Assembly (NCBI GenBank): GCA_947259105.1
Contig: CAMYKU010000056.1
Span: 1-33,625, forward strand
From: an uncultured Alphaproteobacteria bacterium
Lineage (GTDB): Bacteria; Pseudomonadota; Alphaproteobacteria; UBA8366; JADFVY01
DNA: 33,625 nt
Direction: 5' to 3'
Below are positions 1 through 7,052 of this stretch, piece by piece (position 1 is the stretch's first letter; each line of letters begins with the position of its first letter). The position numbers were made by a program, and so were the translations under genes. Below the pieces are notes generated by a model. The model saw only the letters and a list, made by a program, of their open reading frames with translations, was not told the DNA's origin and ran no database searches.

Positions 1-299
1 TGTTGCTCGAACGCCACAAGAAGGTGCCGGCCGACACTGCGTCCCTGGGCGGACGGATCGACGAACAGGTTTTCCAGATGGCCGGCGTTGCTGGCGGCGA
101 AACCCACCACCCGGCCGTCGATCTCGGCGACGAGTCGCAGCTCCGCATCTTCCAGTGGCAGGCTCTCGTCCGCGACCTGTCTTGCAGACTGCATCTTGGG
201 GCCGTAGGCCGACATGGCCGCACGCGCGGCGATGCGGCGGCAGACCCCGTCGTCTTCGTTGCGGAAGTGGCGGATCAGGGGTGCCAGGGGTGTGGACAT
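1..299 (-). CDS. GNAT family N-acetyltransferase (C-terminus cut by window edge)
   Basis: The reverse strand reads from an ATG at 299 off the window edge, giving about 99 residues that begin MSTPLAPLIRHFRNEDDGVC. An acceptor-side N-terminus is followed by the strand ELRLVAEIDGRVVGFAASN and then LFVDPSAQGRSVGRHLL. That last stretch matches GNAT motif A, the (Q/R)-x-x-G-x-(G/A) pyrophosphate-binding loop for acetyl-CoA, here QGRSVG. The family transfers an acetyl group from acetyl-CoA to an amine. The substrate cannot be inferred. The C-terminal part of the fold lies outside the window. The next gene, a YbaK-like protein, ends at 315 on the same strand, 15 bases upstream of this start, so the two are probably co-transcribed. 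Confidence 0.8.
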   Translation of the reverse strand, partial: MSTPLAPLIRHFRNEDDGVCRRIAARAAMSAYGPKMQSARQVADESLPLEDAELRLVAEIDGRVVGFAASNAGHLENLFVDPSAQGRSVGRHLLVAFEQ

Positions 300-314
300 G
301 ACCATCCCGGCGCC

Positions 315-821
315 CTATCCCGGGGCGTCCTTCGCCAGCCCGTCGACGATCTCGGTCTGGGGCAGGCGGTGGAAATAGTCCGGGCTGATCCTGATCTTGG
401 CGGATCGCGTGCCGGCGCCGAGAATGACGAAGGGGCGCTCCATGACGCGGGAATCGACCCAGAGCGGCAGCTCCGGCGGCAGCCCCGGCGGGGTGACGCC
501 GCCCAGCGCCATGCCGGTGACGCGCCTGGTTTCCTTCGGGTCCGCGAACGACACCTTGCGCGCGCCCATCTTCTTGCGGATCACGTTGTTGACATCGAGC
601 CGCGTCGTTGCCAGCAGCACGCAGGCGACGAACTTCTCCTCTCCGGTCTTGGATTTGACCAGGATCGCGTTCGCGGAATCCTCCATGGCATGGCCGTAAT
701 GGGCGCAGAACGTGGCCGTGTCCGCGAGTTCCGGATCGCACGCCATGATCTCGTAATCGACCCCTGATTGGTCCAGTGCCGCGCGGACGACCGGGGGTAT
801 CTGTGAGGCCGCATCGTTCAT
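315..821 (-). CDS. YbaK/EbsC-type aminoacyl-tRNA editing domain protein
   Basis: 168 residues, the usual size of a stand-alone YbaK/ProX editing domain. Family features visible are an N-terminal alpha/beta part, the AILVKSKTGEEKFVACVL strand with the conserved lysine (about residue 56), the R-K-K-x-G-A-R-K-V segment, and the GGVTPPGLP loop (about residues 107-115), the family's glycine-rich GGxxP signature. Members hydrolyse mischarged aminoacyl-tRNA, for example Cys- or Ala-tRNA(Pro), in the cytoplasm; which tRNA is used here cannot be told. The frame stays open upstream to 1544, but that extension is antisense to the next gene. The ATG at 821 (MNDAASQIPP) gives the normal family length although no clear Shine-Dalgarno precedes it. 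It is divergent from the gene starting at 954. Confidence 0.85.
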   Translation of the reverse strand: MNDAASQIPPVVRAALDQSGVDYEIMACDPELADTATFCAHYGHAMEDSANAILVKSKTGEEKFVACVLLATTRLDVNNVIRKKMGARKVSFADPKETRRVTGMALGGVTPPGLPPELPLWVDSRVMERPFVILGAGTRSAKIRISPDYFHRLPQTEIVDGLAKDAPG

Positions 822-953
822 CGGGGCAAAGAATATCGACCCGGGCCGGGAATGGAAATCCCGCGTTTGTGGAACGTTAACCAGCGGGTTGTAAAATCGC
901 CGTCGGGACATTGGTTGTGCACCCGTGCGCGACCCGGGGCCAAGGAGCACCGC

Positions 954-1853
954 ATGCGACATGAGATAACGGCCGAGACACGGCTCGTGGGGCCGGTCAC
1001 ACGGCTGTATCGCCGCTATTTCAAACCAGAAGATCCGCATGGCTGGGCCGACTACCACTGCGTCGAGGAGCCGGAGGGAACGCTGTGGGTCCACACCCAC
1101 GGCTTGCGCCGCTGGCGTCTGCCGGACCTCGAGTTCGTCGACGTGCCGCCCGACATGCTGGGTTACGCCCATCAGATGCTGTTCGAGATCGTCGCCCATG
1201 CCAAGGCCCGGCTGCCGCTGGCCGCGGAGTCGGACATCGAGGGGGTATTTTCCGCGCCGGTGCAGAGCTTCCACCAGTTGGCGACGTTGCGCTGGGCGCC
1301 GCGCGAGGATCCGGACCACCGGGAAAGCCTGCGCATCGTCGATTGGGGCCACCCGGTCGAATCGGGATTTCCCCGCCGCCTGTTCGTCTCGCACATCGCG
1401 GCCTGGGCGGATCTCGCCGAAGATCCGGCCCGCAAGGAGGCCCTGTGCCGGCGGGCGCTGGCCATGTTCCCGGGATGTTTCCTCGAGATGGGCGCCGGCG
1501 CCGACATCAAGCCGGGCAGGGCGGACCTCACCGATCTGCAGCACCGGGCGAACCTGTCGGTCTACCTGTCGCTGGCGCAGGCGCTGTTCGACCAGGACCG
1601 CCCGGGAGAGGCCACGGGCTACCTCGAAGAGGCGATCGCGCGATGCCCGGGATGGGGCCAGACCTACCGCGATTATCTGGTCCGGAAATACCGCCGCAAG
1701 GACGCCTTCATGAATTTCTGGCGGGACGCCGAGATCATGGAGATCTGCGCCCGAAGGCGGCCGGCGAACACCAGCGGCCCGCTGCCCAGGCCCAAGGCGA
1801 AAGCCGCCGCAGCCCGGAAGCCGAAGACCCGGGGCAAACGCAAGACCGCCTGA
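954..1853 (+). CDS. Conserved hypothetical protein, tandem paralogue 1 (GWADYHC family)
   Basis: 299 residues, no family recognised. The ATG at 954 has an AAGGAG ribosome site at 942-947 (6-nt spacing). Residues 30-36 are GWADYHC and 42-50 are GTLWVHTHG; both are nearly identical, at the same residue numbers, in the gene at 1979. The middle holds SFHQLATLRWAP and LRIVDWGHPVESGFPRRLFVSHIA. The C-terminal third (EALCRRALAMFPG ... NLSVYLSLAQALFDQDRPGEATGYLEEAIARCPGW) looks like paired TPR-type helices. It ends NFWRDAEIMEI plus a Lys/Arg/Ala-rich tail of about 30 residues that could bind nucleic acid or be disordered. There is no signal peptide or membrane segment. Conserved His and Cys residues (H35, C36, H47, H49) could bind metal, but that is inference. 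Confidence 0.75.
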   Translation: MRHEITAETRLVGPVTRLYRRYFKPEDPHGWADYHCVEEPEGTLWVHTHGLRRWRLPDLEFVDVPPDMLGYAHQMLFEIVAHAKARLPLAAESDIEGVFSAPVQSFHQLATLRWAPREDPDHRESLRIVDWGHPVESGFPRRLFVSHIAAWADLAEDPARKEALCRRALAMFPGCFLEMGAGADIKPGRADLTDLQHRANLSVYLSLAQALFDQDRPGEATGYLEEAIARCPGWGQTYRDYLVRKYRRKDAFMNFWRDAEIMEICARRRPANTSGPLPRPKAKAAAARKPKTRGKRKTA

Positions 1854-1978
1854 GGGCCCGCAAGTATTTCGGCATCCGCTCGCCCGGCACGCGTTTGGAA
1901 TTTCTTAATCTGTATGACCGTAACCTTAACGGGGAAGATGGAGGGGCGCCCGAATGGCGCGCGGCGAAGGAGGCTGAA

Positions 1979-2896
1979 TTGAAGCATCCGCTCAATGGTG
2001 GCGTACGGCTGGTCAGCCCGGTGGCCCGGGTGCTTTACAGCGTCTTTGGCCGCACCAACCCGCGCGGCTGGGCCGACTATCACTGTGCCCCGGAACGGCG
2101 CGGCACGCTGTGGGTCCATTGCCACGGACCGTCGAGGCGCGGCGGTGCGAACCTGGAGTTCGTCGGCGTGCCCAGGGAATTGCGCGCCGCCGCGCTGCAG
2201 CTGATGTTCGCCCTCGTCGCGCAGATGCGCGGCGGCCGGAAACTGAAGGTTGACGAGGATTTCGCCGCGCCGCTGTCATCGCGTCAACAAGGCTTCATGC
2301 ATATCGGCACGCTGCGGGCGGCGGCCTGGAGCGATCGGCACCACAAGGGGATGCTGCGCGTCGTCGACTACGGCGAGCCGCTGCAATCCGGGTTTCCGTT
2401 TCGCCTGTTCGCGGCGCACATCGTGGCGCGCGCGATGCGCGCCGACGCCCCCGAACGCAAGGCGGCGATGTGCCGCAGATCGCTGGAGATCTTCGCCGGG
2501 GATTTCACGGACTCGGCGTACGGGATCGGGGCCGACGGCGGCGACGCCGATATCACGGAATTGCAGAACAGATGCAATCTGCTGGCCTATACGGGCCTGG
2601 CCGACGCGCTGTGCGAACAGAACCGCCACAACGACGCCTGCGGAATCATCGTCGACGCGATCGCCCGCTGCCCGGCATGGGCCAAGGGGTACCGCGACCG
2701 GATGTCGAATTCCGGCCAGCCGGAAAACCAGTACACCAGGTTCTGGCGCGACGCGGACATCACCGACATCGCGCTGCGCCGCCAGCCCGACGAGGCGCCG
2801 GCCGGGACTGAACCCTGCGCGCCGGTCGCGCGGGGCGGCGCCGGCTTCGGCAACCGTGCGCCCGACCCCTACGACGACCTGCTGAAGCGCGGCTAG
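1979..2896 (+). CDS. Conserved hypothetical protein, tandem paralogue 2 (GWADYHC family), TTG start
   Basis: 305 residues. The chosen start is the TTG at 1979. It has a strong AAGGAGG site at 1967-1973 (5-nt spacing), and the resulting N-terminus (MKHPLNGGVRLVSPVARVLY) aligns without gaps to that of the gene at 954 (MRHEITAETRLVGPVTRLYR). GWADYHC then falls at residues 30-36 and GTLWVHCHG at 42-50 in both. The shared core continues with LRVVDYGEPLQSGFPFRLFAAHI, a TPR-like C-terminal third (RCNLLAYTGLADALCEQN ... AIARCPAWAKGYRD) and FWRDADITDIALRRQP. The basic tail of paralogue 1 is replaced by a Pro/Gly-rich tail ending DPYDDLLKRG. The gap of 125 bases suggests one transcript. Function unknown; the pair clearly arose by tandem duplication followed by strong divergence. 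Confidence 0.75.
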   Translation: MKHPLNGGVRLVSPVARVLYSVFGRTNPRGWADYHCAPERRGTLWVHCHGPSRRGGANLEFVGVPRELRAAALQLMFALVAQMRGGRKLKVDEDFAAPLSSRQQGFMHIGTLRAAAWSDRHHKGMLRVVDYGEPLQSGFPFRLFAAHIVARAMRADAPERKAAMCRRSLEIFAGDFTDSAYGIGADGGDADITELQNRCNLLAYTGLADALCEQNRHNDACGIIVDAIARCPAWAKGYRDRMSNSGQPENQYTRFWRDADITDIALRRQPDEAPAGTEPCAPVARGGAGFGNRAPDPYDDLLKRG

Positions 2897-2928
2897 AGCG
2901 TTTCAAGATTGTTCGGCGCCGGCATCGA

Positions 2929-3038
2929 GCGACCTCATACTTCGAGACGCCCCTTCGGGGCTCCTCAGCATGAGGGTACGGACCTTGGAGCCTCATGCTG
3001 AGGAGGGCCGCAAGGCCCGTCTCGAAGTATGAGGTCGC
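2929..3038 (+). repeat. Palindromic intergenic element, copy R1 (complete)
   Basis: 110-base palindrome. The outer arms are GCGACCTCATACTTCGAGAC and its complement ending at 3038. Inner arms CTCCTCAGCATGAGG and CCTCATGCTGAGGAG flank a spacer of about 15 bases. Each arm also carries a small self-complementary insert: CCCCTTCGGGG on the left and GGCCGCAAGGCC on the right. Copies or half-copies of the same element lie at 30627, 31071 and 31137 and a decayed one at 26021. This copy sits between two convergent genes (ending at 2896 and 3093) and would be expected to act as a bidirectional transcription barrier. Confidence 0.9.
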
Positions 3039-3092
3039 GCCGGTGCCGAAAGCCGGACTCAGTGCAAACCTGAACGGGCGCCTTCCTAGCCC

Positions 3093-4400
3093 TCAGGCCG
3101 CCGGAACCGGATGGTATCGGCCGTCCGTTCCCAGGAACTCCTTGCCCTCGTCGCGGTAGAAGCTCTCCGCGCCGGCGTCGCGCAGGATCGCCAGCATGTT
3201 CGGCACCGGACGGTGGTTCTGCTCCAGGCGGGTGATCACCGCGGCGGGGTCCAGCGCATCCAGCAACTCGAACGGGCCCTGTTTCCAGGCGAAGCCCCAG
3301 CGCATCGCCCGGTCGACGTTGACGATGTCGCCGGAAATCTCGGGCACCAGGGCGGCGGCGTAGGCCAGCGTCCCGCCCATCAGCGCCCAGGCGAAGCGGC
3401 CCTGCGCGTCGTCGGCGTCGAACAGGGACCTGATGTCGCCGTGGTCCGGCACGGCGTCCTGCGCCGGGCGCCATTCGCCGGTCATCAAATCGAAGGTCTC
3501 CTTGGAACGGCTGCCGTCCTCGAGCTTGGTCAGCTTGTAGAAGCCGCCGCCCGACTTGCGGCCCAACTGGCCGCGCGCCAGCATGTCCTGCTCGGCCGGC
3601 GGCAGGGTGAGGTACGCCCGGCCCCCGTCGCCCTCCGGAAGGTTGGCCTCCAGGTTCCTTGCGACGAACTCCATCACGTCGAGGCCGATCAGGTCGATCA
3701 GCCCGTAGAGCCCGGTCGAGGGCAGGCCGACCGGTGCGCCCATCACCGCATCGACCATCTCCATCGACAGGCCGGATTCCAGCGCCGCGCGTGCCTTGTG
3801 CAGGCCCGACAGCATCCAGAAGCAGCCGATGCGGTTGCCGATGAAGTTGACCGTATCCTTGGCGTGCACCACTCCCTTGCCCAGCCGCTTGCCGCAGAAT
3901 TCGGCGAAGGCGTCGACCACGTCCGGGGTCGTGTCCGCGCCCGGCACCAGCTCCATCAGCTTCATCACCTTCACCGGGTTGAAGAAATGGGTCACCGTGA
4001 CGTCGTGGCGCAGCCGCTGCGGCATGCCTTCGGTGATGGCGTGCAGCGGAATGCCGGAGGTGTTGGTGCTGACCACCGAGCCCTCGCTGCGCAACGGCTC
4101 GAGCTTCTCGAACAGGGCGCGTTTGGTGTCGAGGTCCTCGATCACCGCCTCGCAGATCCAGTCGTAGCCCGCGATTTTCGCGAGATCGTCGAACGCGCCG
4201 GTCTCGATGCGGTCCGCGGCCACGGGATCGTCCACCGCCGGCGGGCGGCCGTTGACGATGCGGTCCAGCGCCTTCTGCGCGGCCTCATGCGTCACGTCCA
4301 GCAGCAGCACCTTGCAGCCGGCCTGGGCGCAGGCCCCGGCGATGCCGCTGCCCATGGTGCCGCCGCCGAGCACGGCGACCGACTCGATGCTGCGGGCCAT
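3093..4400 (-). CDS. 3-hydroxyacyl-CoA dehydrogenase, lacking the usual fused enoyl-CoA hydratase half
   Basis: 435 residues. Residues 1-185 are the NAD-binding 3HCDH_N domain with the dinucleotide loop GGGTMGSG (12-19), the active-site region THFFNPVKVMKLMELVP (catalytic His138 and Glu150) and KDTVNFIGNRI. A C-terminal 3HCDH dimer domain follows (about 190-295, ending KSGGGFYKL), then a second, partial one (about 325-420, IVNVDRAMRWGFAWKQGPFELLDAL). This is the layout of FadN-type multifunctional beta-oxidation proteins, which run to about 770-790 residues because an enoyl-CoA hydratase domain follows. Here the chain stops at GRYHPVPAA, about where the linker to that domain would begin. It oxidises 3-hydroxyacyl-CoA to 3-ketoacyl-CoA with NAD+. 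A DUF1330 gene lies directly upstream (4-base gap), so they probably form an operon. Confidence 0.85.
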   Translation of the reverse strand: MARSIESVAVLGGGTMGSGIAGACAQAGCKVLLLDVTHEAAQKALDRIVNGRPPAVDDPVAADRIETGAFDDLAKIAGYDWICEAVIEDLDTKRALFEKLEPLRSEGSVVSTNTSGIPLHAITEGMPQRLRHDVTVTHFFNPVKVMKLMELVPGADTTPDVVDAFAEFCGKRLGKGVVHAKDTVNFIGNRIGCFWMLSGLHKARAALESGLSMEMVDAVMGAPVGLPSTGLYGLIDLIGLDVMEFVARNLEANLPEGDGGRAYLTLPPAEQDMLARGQLGRKSGGGFYKLTKLEDGSRSKETFDLMTGEWRPAQDAVPDHGDIRSLFDADDAQGRFAWALMGGTLAYAAALVPEISGDIVNVDRAMRWGFAWKQGPFELLDALDPAAVITRLEQNHRPVPNMLAILRDAGAESFYRDEGKEFLGTDGRYHPVPAA

Positions 4401-4404
4401 GCGG

Positions 4405-4689
4405 TCAGACCCCTTCGACGATGACCAGCAGGCGGTCCGCGGCGCCCTCGGCGAAGGCGACGGCCTCCTGGTATTCCGGCGAGTCGTAGCAGGCCTGCGC
4501 GGCCTCGACCGAGGGGAACTCGATCAGCACGTTGCGGGGATATTCGGCGCCCTCCAGCGTCACGAAGCGCCCGCCGCGGGCGAGGAACCGGCCGCCATGC
4601 TTTTCGATCGCGGGTCCGGCGCGCTTGGCGTATTCGCCGTAGGCCGCCTCGTCGGTAACATTGACCCTGGCCATCCAGTATGCGGGCAT
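4405..4689 (-). CDS. DUF1330 domain protein, copy 1
   Basis: 94 residues starting MPAYWMARVNVTD. The ATG at 4689 has AGGAGG seven bases upstream on the reverse strand. The protein is one small ferredoxin-like (dimeric alpha/beta barrel) domain: the family signatures are the N-terminal MPAYW, HGGRFLARGG in the middle and NVLIEFPSVEAAQACYDSPEYQEA near the end. No catalytic role is established for DUF1330. It precedes the hydroxyacyl-CoA dehydrogenase gene by 4 bases and should share its transcript, which hints at a link to acyl-CoA or aldehyde metabolism; that is inference only. A second copy lies at 5263-5547, and the DNA around both is duplicated. Confidence 0.9.
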   Translation of the reverse strand: MPAYWMARVNVTDEAAYGEYAKRAGPAIEKHGGRFLARGGRFVTLEGAEYPRNVLIEFPSVEAAQACYDSPEYQEAVAFAEGAADRLLVIVEGV

Positions 4690-4737
4690 CTCAAGTCCTC
4701 CTGTCGCTGCGATTCGCGTTGCGCGCAGAGTAGGAAG

Positions 4738-4755
4738 TTTCCCTTCCCGGGGAAA
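4738..4755. promoter_or_regulatory. Conserved inverted repeat upstream of DUF1330 copy 1
   Basis: TTTCCC-N6-GGGAAA-type inverted repeat (TTTCCCTTCCCGGGGAAA), about 50 bases before the start codon at 4689. The same repeat at the same distance precedes copy 2 (5596-5613), embedded in a block of more than 35 nearly identical bases. A shared operator or promoter element is the simplest reading; the binding protein is unknown. Confidence 0.45.
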
Positions 4756-4872
4756 GCATGTTGGTCGTGGTCGCCACAAATGCCTATCGACTTGGCGTGT
4801 AGTGCCACACGGAAGATGAGGGGGAGGGTCGTGGTTCACCCTTCCTTCACGAACGCCAGGGATAATCCCGCC

Positions 4873-5184
4873 ATGGCTCTGACACGGCTACGCAAATGCC
4901 CGGCCTGCGGAAAGCCCGGGATCAATATCTTCGAGCGGCTGTTCCTCCCGGCCTGGCGACCGATTTACTGCCGTTCCTGTGGCGCGGCGTTTCGGCTTGC
5001 CCGGATCTGGCGATGGTTCCGGGTCACGGTGCCCATGTTCGTCGGTGTGCCCGCGATGTACGTGGCCTTTTGGGTTCCCGATCCGCCGTACCGCATTGCC
5101 GCTGTGCTCGTGATCGCGGCTATCCTCATCTTGCATGCCTATCAGCCGATCGTGCGGGAGGACCGGCCGGACGGGCCGGGCTGA
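4873..5184 (+). CDS. Small zinc-ribbon membrane protein
   Basis: 103 residues. The ATG at 4873 follows a weak AGGGA site. The N-terminus has two CxxC knuckles, CPACGKPG (residues 9-12 for the CxxC) and YCRSCGAAFRL, about 20 residues apart: a treble-clef or zinc-ribbon arrangement on the cytoplasmic side. Two hydrophobic helices follow (VTVPMFVGVPAMYVAFWV and IAAVLVIAAILILHAY), ending in a short acidic tail. It resembles the many small bacterial proteins with a zinc ribbon and a two-helix hairpin, whose function is unknown. It is divergent from DUF1330 copy 1 and lies between the two arms of the local duplication. Confidence 0.7.
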   Translation: MALTRLRKCPACGKPGINIFERLFLPAWRPIYCRSCGAAFRLARIWRWFRVTVPMFVGVPAMYVAFWVPDPPYRIAAVLVIAAILILHAYQPIVREDRPDGPG

Positions 5185-5262
5185 TCGTTCCGGCCCGTTA
5201 AACGCTCCAGTCCCCTGCCACTGCCCAGAACCGCGGCCGAACCGGCGTTGCGGGCCGTGCGG

Positions 5263-5547
5263 TCAGATCCCTTCGACGATGCACACGTCGCGCTCGGCTG
5301 CGCCCTTCGCATAGTTCAGGGCTTCCTGATATTCCGCCGAGTTGTAGCAGGCCTCCGCCGCCTCCAGGGACGGGAATTCGACCAGCACGGCGCGCGGCCG
5401 GTCCGAGCCCTCCAGGACCTTCAATGCCCCGCCGCGGACGAGGAACTTGCCGCCATGCGCCTTGATCGCATCGCGGGCTCGTGGGGCGTACTTGCCGTAG
5501 CCGTCGGTGTCGGAAACGGTGCTGCGTGCGATCCAGTATGCGGGCAT
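5263..5547 (-). CDS. DUF1330 domain protein, copy 2
   Basis: 94 residues, starting MPAYWIARSTVSD. The same length as copy 1 and alignable along its whole length (HGGKFLVRGGALKVLEG, RAVLVEFPSLEAAEACYNSAEYQEALNYAKGAAER). The start at 5547 has GGAGG upstream on the reverse strand, as in copy 1. The coding regions have diverged much more than the shared upstream block, so both copies are probably still expressed from similar promoters but have drifted in sequence. Copy 2 has no dehydrogenase gene behind it and may be monocistronic. Biochemical role unknown. Confidence 0.9.
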   Translation of the reverse strand: MPAYWIARSTVSDTDGYGKYAPRARDAIKAHGGKFLVRGGALKVLEGSDRPRAVLVEFPSLEAAEACYNSAEYQEALNYAKGAAERDVCIVEGI

Positions 5548-5595
5548 CTCAAGGCCTCCTGTCGGTTCGGTTGGCGTTGCGCGCAGAGTAGGAAG

Positions 5596-5613
5596 TTTCC
5601 CGGCCCGGGGAAA
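5596..5613. promoter_or_regulatory. Conserved inverted repeat upstream of DUF1330 copy 2
   Basis: TTTCCCGGCCCGGGGAAA, the counterpart of 4738-4755, about 50 bases from the start codon at 5547. Outer TTTCCC/GGGAAA is preserved while the centre differs between copies, as expected for a dyad operator. Confidence 0.45.
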
Positions 5614-5788
5614 GCCTGTTTGCGGTTGAGTTCGCCGATTGAGAAATTCGCCCGCGCCCCCTGCCATCGCCGCCTGTTCTGTGATATCGACGCCAGGCCG
5701 GGGCAGGAAATCGCCAGCTCCGGGTGGCAGCGCGGCCTGGATCGGATCCGGCTTCGACATATCCACGTTGATTGGGGAGACCGCTTGC

Positions 5789-6973
5789 ATGACCGTCCGA
5801 CATGGCCGTGAATTCCTTTCCATCCCGGGGCCGACGACGGTGCCCGACGAGATTCTTGCCGCCATGCACCGCCCGGCGGTCGACATCTATGGCGGCGAGC
5901 TGATCGGGATTACCGAGAGCTGCCTTGCCGATTTGTGCCAGGTCTTCCGCACGCGGGGGCGCACCTACATCTATATCGGCAACGGCCACGCCGCCTGGGA
6001 AGGGGCGCTGGCCAACGTGCTGTCGGCGGGCGATACGGTGCTGGTGCTGGAAAGCGGCCGCTTCGCCGTTGGCTGGGGCGAAACGGCGGCGGCGATGGGC
6101 GCGCGAGTCGAAACGCTGAGCGGCGACCAGCGCCGGGCCGTCGATCCCGCCGCGCTGGAGGCAAGGCTGCGCGCCGACACGGACGGGCGTATCAAGGCGA
6201 TCCTCGTCGTCCAGGTCGATACCGCGTCCGGCGTCGTCAACGACATCCCGGCGCTGCGCCGCGCCATCGATGCCGCCGGCCACGGCGCGCTGCTGATGGT
6301 CGACGCCATCGCCTCGCTCGCCACCATGGAATTCGAGATGGACGAATGGGGCGTCGACGTCGCGGTGACCTGCTCGCAGAAGGGCCTGATGATGCCGCCG
6401 GGTCTCAGCTTCGTCGCCGCCGGCGAGAAGGCGCTGGCCGTGCACGGCGAGGCCGGCTTCCGCACCCGCTACTGGGACTGGACGGCGCGCGACGGCGAGT
6501 TGCATTACGAGAAATACTGCGGCACGCCGCCCGTCCACATGCTGTTCGGGCTGCGCAAGTCGCTCGACATGCTGTCCGGCGAGGGGCTGGAGAACGCCTT
6601 CACCCGTCACCGCCTGCTGGCCGACGCCGTGCAGGCCGCCGTCGCGGTATGGGGCGAAGCCGGTGTGCTGGAGTTCAACATCACCGAGGCGGCCGAGCGC
6701 GCTCCGTCGGTCACCACCATCCTGACCAACGGCATCGACCCTGCCGCGCTGCTGGATTACTGCCGCGAGAAATGCGGCGTGGTGCTCGGCATCGGCATCG
6801 GCGAGCTCAAGGGCCAGGCGTTCCGCATCGCCCATATGGGCCACGTCAACGCCCCGATGGTGCTGGGCACCCTGGCCGTCACCGAAACCGCCCTCATCGC
6901 CCTCGGCATCCCGCACGGCAGGGGCGGCGTGCAGGCTGCCGTGGAGAGCCTGGCAAAGGCGGTGCCGGCGTAA
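5789..6973 (+). CDS. Class V aminotransferase, serine-glyoxylate / alanine-glyoxylate type
   Basis: 394 residues. The ATG at 5789 has GGGGAGA eight bases before it. The chain opens with the family's FLSIPGPTTVPDEILAAMHRP. GNGHAAWEGALANVL (about 64-78) forms the cofactor-phosphate loop, VDAIASLA (171-178) supplies the Asp that pairs with the PLP ring nitrogen, and CSQKGLMMPPGLSF carries the Schiff-base lysine (Lys198). The SQKGLM-PPG motif is characteristic of serine-glyoxylate and alanine-glyoxylate aminotransferases. The likely reaction moves an amino group from serine or alanine to glyoxylate, yielding glycine. No serine-cycle genes are in the window, so methylotrophy cannot be argued. It is apparently monocistronic. 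Confidence 0.9.
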   Translation: MTVRHGREFLSIPGPTTVPDEILAAMHRPAVDIYGGELIGITESCLADLCQVFRTRGRTYIYIGNGHAAWEGALANVLSAGDTVLVLESGRFAVGWGETAAAMGARVETLSGDQRRAVDPAALEARLRADTDGRIKAILVVQVDTASGVVNDIPALRRAIDAAGHGALLMVDAIASLATMEFEMDEWGVDVAVTCSQKGLMMPPGLSFVAAGEKALAVHGEAGFRTRYWDWTARDGELHYEKYCGTPPVHMLFGLRKSLDMLSGEGLENAFTRHRLLADAVQAAVAVWGEAGVLEFNITEAAERAPSVTTILTNGIDPAALLDYCREKCGVVLGIGIGELKGQAFRIAHMGHVNAPMVLGTLAVTETALIALGIPHGRGGVQAAVESLAKAVPA

Positions 6974-7052
6974 GGGGTAAGCCGGGAGGCGGTGCGTGAA
7001 ACGGGCAGGCGCCGATCCCACGTAAATAGATAGAGCCACGGCGCGTCGTCCA

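Larger units (their letters stand above)
4391..4760. repeat. Local duplication, unit A (DUF1330 gene plus flanks)
   Basis: This segment matches 5250-5620, offset about 860 bases. Beyond the DUF1330 coding region, both flanks match. Upstream, GTTGCGCGCAGAGTAGGAAG followed by TTTCCC...GGGGAAAGC is kept almost base for base. Downstream, TGCGGGCCATGCGGTCAGA (4391-4409) covers the first codons of the dehydrogenase gene. The non-coding upstream block is better conserved than the coding part, suggesting it is functional. Confidence 0.85.
5250..5620. repeat. Local duplication, unit B (DUF1330 gene plus flanks)
   Basis: Second copy of the segment at 4391-4760. Its downstream end carries TGCGGGCCGTGCGGTCAGA (5250-5268), a remnant of the first codons of the dehydrogenase gene in which the start ATG has become ACG on the reverse strand. 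No dehydrogenase coding sequence follows. The duplicated piece therefore included the operon junction but not the rest of the downstream gene. Confidence 0.8.
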
